Source: Panulirus ornatus (lineage: Eukaryota > Arthropoda > Malacostraca > Decapoda > Palinuridae). From it: a DNA stretch of 64,000 bases. The DNA is taken from NCBI RefSeq assembly GCF_036320965.1, contig NC_092279.1, forward strand, positions 13,894,161-13,958,160, given 5' to 3'. Below the pieces are notes generated by a model. That model was not told the origin of the DNA. It ran no database searches and worked only from the letters and a program-made list of their open reading frames with translations. Shown here one piece after another: positions 58,901 through 64,000 of the stretch. Numbering within the stretch: position 1 is the stretch's first letter; each line of letters begins with the position of its first letter. The position numbers and the translations under genes were made by a program.

Positions 58901-61900
58901 GTCTGTTTCCTTGCGCTACCTCGCAAACGCGGGAGACAGCGACAAAGTATAAAAAAGAAAAAAAAAAAAAAAAATATAAATCATATTGGATACAAATAAC
59001 AAAAATTGGGACCTCAAATTCTGAAATCAGACCTTACCTTAGAGCACTCCTTAAACTTTCACACGCCAGCCAGAGTTCACGAGCAGCATAAGCAGCTCTA
59101 TCAGCATCTGCTCGCTCTCTCAATGCATTCTGAAATTTTTCAAAAAAGGCAGTATGTATTAGAATCACTGAAGCTTTATACATGCCCGCATAAACTCTGA
59201 CAAAGTAATGATTTACTGGCCATTGAATATCTTTAAATAAAAGTAAAAGAGCTGTAAGAATATCTTAAGTAAGACTAATTAACGAACATTCTTCATACAA
59301 TACTCTGCTTTTAATGCAATACATAGTACACAATGTACAAATACAATAAGATCTACAAGTCAAGCTAACAGACCACCTGGCTTTGCTAGTCCTTAAAGGC
59401 CCTACCTCACATGATGTATAAAGTCAGTACTTTCTTTACCACACTCCCAATATAGCACAACTTAATGATCTGCTATACATCCCTAAACCTTAAAATCTCC
59501 ACATTTTTTTTTTTCATTTTTGCTTTTCTAAATCCTTAATTGCTTCACTAATAATAAAAAAAGCCTAAGTTCATACATGGAGAAAAAGCACAGGGCATCT
59601 ACTGTCTTCTGGAAATGTAAGAAACATGATAACAGAGATGTCGATGTTGCACAGTACCTTAAGGGTATCAGGTAGGTACTTCTTACAATTTAAGATATTT
59701 TGCACAGGAAAGACTGAACACATAAGTTAATTTAAGGCATTAGTTTGGCAATATGCAACTGCACAGCATACACTACCAACTCATGGGATTTCATTTTTGT
59801 TGTTACAGGAATTCTTTTACTCTAATGTAAAAATGAGAGCTACAATTTGCACATCTATAAGCAAATGTAGTAAATGTAGAATCAAACATTATTATCTTTG
59901 GCAAACCAAAACCCCATTTACCCCTCAACAGACACATCTTTAAACATCACTTTCTTTTTTGTCATTATTTCTTCATTACAGTACTAAAACCCCTTGACAA
60001 GAACCCTCCATCATTTATCTAGTCACTCCACATTCTATGTCTCTCCAAATGCAAATACCATGCTTCAATTTGATTCTACATTACATATTCTAATCGTGCA
60101 CATTTCATACCTTGACACCATCCATATTTCCCTGAATCTTAGAAAGAGATGCTAAATACTTGTCCTTCTCTGACTGAACCTTGTCTTGAAGGAGATTTGT
60201 CCACCTGAAATAACAGTATTTTATGCAAATGTTATGAAGAAGAATCTAATGGTAACACTTTCTCATTACCTTTTAGTATTTTCCTGAACAAGGCAATTAC
60301 CTTTTCATTTCAACAAATGTGATTAACAACACTAATATCAAATAATTACTATACTACACAACTACTGAATACAGGCAATTTCACAATCATGAATCAATCA
60401 CACAAAGAAGAAACTAACTCAGCAATCAAATGTGCACATCTTAAAACTGTTACTTCCAATGGGTTTCAGATCAGTACCTCTTAGTTTTCGTAACAACTAA
60501 TGCCCTGGTGAGAAGTTGGAAACATAAAATAAATCCATAACAAACAACAGCACTTTTCACCTTATGGATGGTTCAAATGGACTCAATGCAAGGCTTAAAA
60601 CTCACAGCAAACAGAAAGTGGTTTTCCCAATAGCTATGGTGATATATTTACCTTGGCTGTGACACACCTGATGGATGAATGACTAAATGTGGGATGGAAA
60701 AGCTGATTTTTTATTTTGAAATTAAGAATTTTCATTGATTAAGCATTGAACACTCAACTGCTAGATGGGTGGAGCAATTACATCAGTTGTTGGTTGGATT
60801 TACATTTCTATTTACGGTCTGTTTTGTTCCAATAAGTTAACAAAGCTGCAATCTACTTATAAGAGGGCCCATATCATCATGCCCTCTATAAATCCAGGAA
60901 TACAGATTCACTCTAAGCTGCAAAGTTCTGCTTTAAAGTTGCTAAAACAGTGAAGCTGTAACTTTCAAAACTGAAGTGTATGCCAAGTGACTTACTGTAC
61001 TTTGCAATGCAGTGTAAACATAATATTGGTAGCACTCTGCACTCGAGCAATACTTAATTACTGGATGACTTCTTAGATCGTACTTAAAATAAGGGGAGAA
61101 GAGTTACAGGGATAGACTAGAGGCTGTGAATTTGAATTAATAGTTTTTGAGAAATATATTTGTCATGAAAGAATTCTAACAACATAAAATTGAATTTTAA
61201 CACAAAAAATTCCACTCCATCACTAATCTAAAGCCAGTCAAAAATAACATGTGTCAAAGACTTCCTGTTACCAAACTTCACCTGCATGAAGTTACATTAC
61301 AAGTGGAAAGTCATCTTTGGTGAGACTGCATCACTGAGAGCACAATCTTATCACAGAACTTCTCACTCCAAAGTAGTCCACCGTCTCCCTCCTGCTGGGA
61401 GTAGTGCAGCCTTGGAGCTGCAGGAGCTCCAGCAAGGAGGTCCTCAGTAAAATCAGGACCCTTTCTTAGAAAGAGTCCTGGGACATTTATAAATAGATAA
61501 ATGAAAAGGGAGCTGTGGTTTCCGTGCATTATTACATGACAGCTAGAGACTGAGTGTGAACGAATGTGGCCTTTGTTGTCTTTTCCTAGCGCTACCGCGT
61601 GCACATGAGGGGGGAGGGGGTTGTCATTTCATGTGTGGTGGGGTGGCGATGGGAATGAATAAAGGCAGACAGTATGAACTATGTACGTATGTATATATGT
61701 ATATGTCTGTGTGTGTATATATATGTATACGTTGAGATGTATAGGTATGTATATTTGCGTGTGTGGACGTGTATGTATATACATGTGTATGTGGATGGGT
61801 TGGGCCATTCTTTCGTCTGTTTCCTTGCGCTACCTCGCTAACGTGGGAGACAGCGACAAAGCAAATAGAATATAGATATAAAATTTTCATTTATGTTTGA

Positions 61901-63292
61901 AGCTCCAGTCGTGGACAAAAAATAGAGGTTAAGGAAAGGTAAAAATAAGAGACATAAAAGCATTTAGAAATTTTAGATGCAGGTAAAACCTGTCTTCTAA
62001 AAAATGCCAGGTCATAATATTGGGAAAGATATGAGAGGGTAGAGAGTTCTAAAGCTTTGAGATTATTACTTAGCCTCTAATTCTTTCTCTTGTACATGTA
62101 AAACATCAGCCAAGTGGTCACTGTGGGCAGCTGCTTGGCGCTTCAGCTGGGTCCTGAGTTCTACTTCCAATTCTTCACGAAGCTGTGCCATTTTGCGTCT
62201 GATGAAGTAAATAAAAGTATTCAATGGACTAAGGTAAGTGAAACCTTTCATTATCAATTTAGTCACAGGGTTCTGCTGAAGCAAGACCACAGAAGTGTAC
62301 ATGTCAAATGAAGTAAAACTCCTTATATATAACTTATATCATTAACTGTCAACATATCATATACTACCCTCAGGCACTTAATTTCCAAATGTTATTAAAG
62401 TTTATGCCATTCACTATGTAACAAGGGTATGATGTACAAGTTAAAAAACATATAACAAATGGTACAGTAAAAGCTTTACTATCCAGCATTTCACTAACAA
62501 GAAAGCTCTTGAATACAGAATTTTCAACATTCCCAACACAAATGCATTTTAGTAAATAGCATCTTTACAATTCTATATGGCATACTTCCACATACTCTCA
62601 CTGTTTGCTGAAATGTTCTACTGAATCAGACACTGAAAAAGCTGTTGCTAATTAAGAAAGTTAAAACCTTGAGTAGCTAACAAAATATGTACTTTATTCT
62701 TACTAGGTCTGACAAATGTCTGATAATAAATCTTTTCCTAATCATATCCATTGTGCAATACGTTATTAATCTTAAATCACTTCTTCATTGTTTCTACATT
62801 GGTTACAACTTAAACAAGGTGTGTTTAGGAATCCTACACAGTGGAGTGCTATTCCAAAATTTTGGTTTTAATGGGTACAGGAATGGTAAAAATAAGAGCT
62901 GTACAGCATGAAAACATGCATAACAAATGGGAATTAGGATAAAGTCAACAGAGAGAGTCTTAAATGTCAATGCTATAGACCAAAGTCATAGCTAAGCTCT
63001 TCATGAATGACAAAAATATTCTAAAACTATAAATACCAGCTTTAGAAACCCCCCACAGAATATCAAATTTTTTCTGCAAACCTGATAATCCATAAAAGGC
63101 TAATAGTATGCATCTAAAATCTTCTAGTAATAACCAGAAGAAAAAAAAAAAAAATAATAATACTCACTTGTAATCTACTTCCAACTGCTGTTTTTGTCTG
63201 TCTAATTCAGCTATAATCTTTGCTTCCAGTAGTTTTGTGTCCTCCTCACGCTGCTTAGTTAAAGCTTCTTTGAACCGTTCATGCTCTAAAGT
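52703..63292 (-). CDS. IMMT: MIC60/mitofilin (IMMT), C-terminal 330 codons in 8 exons; gene runs off the right edge
   Basis: Eight minus-strand exons join to 993 nt in one frame: 330 residues plus stop. MIC60 is the core subunit of the MICOS complex in the inner mitochondrial membrane and builds crista junctions. Visible here are the end of the coiled-coil (exons 1-4, with RTQLKRQAAAHSDHLADVL close to vertebrate mitofilin) and the conserved mitofilin domain (RGVYAEEALRERF, then YCLDKDDL, MNLLRGEPRHVASSWLLEAR and LTLETRQAADALLAHA near the end). The N-terminal targeting sequence, membrane span and first coiled-coil lie beyond 64000. Neighbouring DPH6 lies about 11 kb downstream on the same strand and has no functional link. 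Confidence 0.93.
52938..53035 (-). mobile_element. Diverged RTE-like LINE fragment L21
   Basis: CATTCCACACAACCTCTATTTCTCCTGAAGCCACACCACTCCTTCC corresponds in antisense to the RSGRGCVDQ...GEEQCGF codons of the LINE. Interior of the last IMMT intron. Confidence 0.5.
53119..54190 (-). mobile_element. RTE-like LINE copy L16 (5'-truncated)
   Basis: Plus-strand T-tail of about 22, then GCTGTCTCCCGCGTTTGCGA, the 3' UTR and antisense codons from VYRG back to FMDGVVREV. It stays open from 54190 to at least 53463. It lies in the last IMMT intron in gene orientation, about 75 bp from the upstream exon. No clear target-site duplication. Confidence 0.88.
54264..54392 (-). CDS. IMMT: IMMT exon (mitofilin domain)
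   Basis: Forty-two full codons beginning YLLSYVQSFLIL, equivalent to YFLSYLQSLLLF. A LINE fragment ends about 75 bp downstream of its donor. Confidence 0.9.
54822..54866 (-). mobile_element. Short RTE-like LINE fragment L22
   Basis: CTCATTCATTCTCTCCATATGTCC AAACCATTTCAACAC matches the antisense of the [11 protein letters not shown] codons. It adjoins a tRNA-derived SINE. Confidence 0.5.
54867..55020 (-). repeat. tRNA-derived SINE, family T, second copy
   Basis: The minus strand has A-box-like TGGTTAGCATTCC and B-box-like GGTTCAAATCG, then CAGTCCACTGTCAACCCAGC, TGTTCATCTATTCCTGGGGT and GGTCGATAAAATGGATACCTGGCT. Shares its body with 478-640. Intron of IMMT. Confidence 0.65.
55267..55429 (-). 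CDS. IMMT: IMMT exon (mitofilin domain)
   Basis: Fifty-three full codons with INRGVYAEEALRERFLKVER and RVSMIGDNGGSL, aligning with LTRGVYSEETLRARF and RVAMIDETRNSL of vertebrate IMMT. Confidence 0.92.
55648..55865 (+). mobile_element. SINE-S copy S10
   Basis: AAGGATAAGGGAGAAAGAAT, CGTATTCCCTGTGTGTAGTA, GGGCTGGAAATCCTCCCCTC, CAGTCCTCTGTTCTTAATGC, TACCTCGCTAATGCAGGAAA and TGGCAAAAAGTATGAAA, followed by (TA)n. Confidence 0.85.
55869..55945. repeat. (TA)n microsatellite
   Basis: About 38 TA units after SINE S10. Confidence 0.95.
55985..56110 (-). mobile_element. RTE-like LINE 3' UTR fragment L17
   Basis: AGAGCTAGGAAATGGCCTCT, CATCCACTCTCTAGTTGTCT and CCCCATCCACATCAGGCCCC match the distal 3' UTR of L14 in antisense. 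Diverged. Confidence 0.6.
56120..56640. other. IMMT intron, nothing recognised
   Basis: AT-rich, with no exon or repeat that I can support. Confidence 0.3.
56768..56850 (-). CDS. IMMT: IMMT exon
   Basis: Encodes LGADDSKSWEEQLKPLNEQI and the following IAAIKVAAG, matching the SAVEAIKA region of mitofilin. The acceptor is ATCACAG and the donor CAG|GTGAGT. Confidence 0.88.
57255..57375 (-). repeat. Candidate tRNA-derived SINE (Ser/Leu-like head)
   Basis: The minus strand reads GATAGCTGAATGGTTGGAAT (A-box-like) and AGGTTTGAGCC (B-box-like) about 45 bp apart, a spacing like a long-arm tRNA. Downstream sequence is not tRNA-like. Single copy seen. Confidence 0.45.
57539..58973 (+). mobile_element. 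RTE-like LINE copy L18 with 5' inversion and 11-bp TSD
   Basis: 57539-57808 is the LINE segment [20 protein letters not shown] ... VKSFYRG in inverted (minus) orientation. From 57809 the element continues in plus orientation from [20 protein letters not shown], open for about 320 codons to VYRG at 58766, then 3' UTR, CGCAAACGCGGGAGACAGCG and an A-rich tail. ATATAAATCAT flanks it at 57531-57541 and 58974-58984. It lies in an IMMT intron. Confidence 0.92.
59038..59129 (-). CDS. IMMT: IMMT exon
   Basis: Thirty codons plus two bases. ARELWLACESLRSALR corresponds to the HQLWLSVEALKYSMK block of vertebrate mitofilin. Its downstream intron carries the twin-primed LINE at 57539-58973. Confidence 0.9.
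59210..60090. other. IMMT intron, nothing recognised
   Basis: AT-rich with no supported features. Confidence 0.3.
60111..60204 (-). CDS. IMMT: IMMT exon (coiled-coil)
   Basis: One base plus 31 codons (WTNLLQDKVQSEKDKYLASL...). The acceptor is ATTTCAG and the donor AAG|GTATGA. Confidence 0.87.
60250..61480. other. IMMT intron, mostly unrecognised
   Basis: Near 61090-61130 a short plus-strand KSYRDRLEAVN resembles the C-terminal LSYEERLKRL motif of CR1-like LINEs. Too short to call. Confidence 0.25.
61500..61865 (+). mobile_element. RTE-like LINE 3' UTR copy L19 (long UTR form)
   Basis: GGGAGCTGTGGTTTCCGTGC, ACATGACAGCTAGAGACTGA, TTTTCCTAGCGCTACCGCGT, GTATACGTTGAGATGTATAG, GGGCCATTCTTTCGTCTGTT and CGCTACCTCGCTAACGTGGG, AGACAGCGACAAAGC. 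It is the most complete 3' UTR in the window, about 365 bp. A 7-bp AAATAGA flank is possible but unconvincing. Confidence 0.85.
62070..62198 (-). CDS. IMMT: IMMT exon (coiled-coil)
   Basis: Encodes 43 codons including RTQLKRQAAAHSDHLADVL, a recognisable mitofilin coiled-coil block. The donor AA|GTAATA is a weak match to consensus, but its phase fits the next exon. Confidence 0.9.
62320..63120. other. IMMT intron, nothing recognised
   Basis: AT-rich. The short ORF at 62687-62911 is low-complexity. Confidence 0.3.
63168..63292 (-). CDS. IMMT: IMMT exon (first visible)
   Basis: Encodes 41 codons plus two bases of charged coiled-coil (TLEHERFKEALTKQREED...). The acceptor is CGTCAG and the donor ACAA|GTGAGT. 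Confidence 0.88.
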
Positions 63293-63649
63293 CTGACGAG
63301 GTATGAACATATTTATAATAATTACATAAATCTAAGACAATAAGTAATGCAGTTTCATCATCATAATGTGGAAGGGACAATTGAAGCTACAAACCATCTC
63401 AGTCTATTTCAAAAATTTCTAAAACATACCAAAAGTCTGTATCCAAAAATAAATTTCACCAATTAATAAGTTTTTCTCAAAATATAAAATTTCTAAAATT
63501 TTCCAAAAACAGAAAAAGCCATGCCCACTCTCCTAGTTTTGTTCACACTCACCTTGTGTCACTTCACCTTATCTCTTTTGGTATCTCCATGCATAAACCT
63601 CTTTGCCAAACTCACTCACTTCAAACATCCTCTTTCCAAGCATATCATT

Positions 63650-64000
63650 TGGTAGGCAGCCAATGACCAGGGAGGTATATTACCAGCACTACCTGCCTAG
63701 GTATCAGGAGGGTTGGTGACGATTGCGTAGAGAGCCAGCACTTCAGTGGTTGTCAAGTTGCACTTGTCTGACCCAGGTACCAGTTTTATCTTTCTGCCTT
63801 ACCAACACATGGACTACTGGCACTCTGTCCACAAACATACAATCTCTACTTGTCACACTTAACACATTATGCAGCTCATTCTTCATAACTCTAGATTTTT
63901 CTGTAGAGTGCCATGTACTAGCCCTGCCTTTTGGGAAAATGGGAAGAGCACCAGACAGAAGTGATATGTAAGAACATTTGGTAGGAGCCTCCGCAAACAC
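63650..64000. other. IMMT intron, possible repeat of unknown class
   Basis: Less AT-rich than its surroundings, with ordered words such as GTCTGACCCAGGTACCAG and CACAAACATACAATCTCTAC that look like a decapod dispersed repeat I have a vague memory of. No second copy in this window, so not provable here. Confidence 0.25.

Noticed and set aside
1..64000. CRISPR arrays, operons, bacterial promoters or phage genes
   Set aside because: The tandem repeats are microsatellites or local duplications, genes are spliced, and nothing bacterial is seen.

Overview
The window is animal nuclear DNA. It is AT-rich and intron-rich, has no operons, and is crowded with retroelements. The best guess is a decapod crustacean or a close arthropod relative. 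That rests on the style of the two host genes and on recognising the repeat families from general knowledge; no species can be named from sequence alone.

Two host genes lie in tandem on the minus strand. (1) The C-terminal 330 codons of MIC60/mitofilin (IMMT) run from 63292 down to 52703 in eight coding exons. The gene continues past the right edge. (2) A complete diphthine--ammonia ligase (DPH6) runs from 41601 down to 8038 in fourteen coding exons. It encodes 677 residues: an N-terminal PP-loop ATPase followed by two RidA/YjgF-like domains, as in yeast Dph6. Exon phases join without a break in both genes, and every intron reads GT...AG on the minus strand. A candidate 5' UTR exon and CCAAT-box promoter for DPH6 lie near 44.73-44.9 kb.

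The rest is intergenic or intronic and is dominated by repeats. The main family is an RTE-like LINE present in about 20 pieces, with a 3' end reading CTACCTCGC-AACGCGGGAGACAGCGACAAAGTAT. No copy is full length; the best keep about 325-460 codons of reverse transcriptase plus C-terminal region. Two copies have 11-bp target-site duplications and one has a 5' inversion typical of twin priming. A second family, a SINE of about 250 bp, ends in nearly the same sequence as the LINE and often lies tail-to-tail with it. Other repeats are tRNA-derived SINEs, a palindromic foldback element with 133-bp arms, a Penelope-like GIY-YIG remnant, a CR1-like reverse-transcriptase remnant, an unnamed dispersed family with eight copies, and long (AT)n tracts.

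Layout: 1-8037 is intergenic, downstream of DPH6. 8038-41601 is DPH6 with TE-filled introns, the largest being 11.3 kb. 41602-44900 is the presumed 5' intron and promoter. 44900-52702 is intergenic, with old repeats and LINE/SINE tails. 52703-63292 is IMMT. 63293-64000 is IMMT intron. The two genes have unrelated jobs: mitochondrial crista architecture, and diphthamide formation on eEF2.
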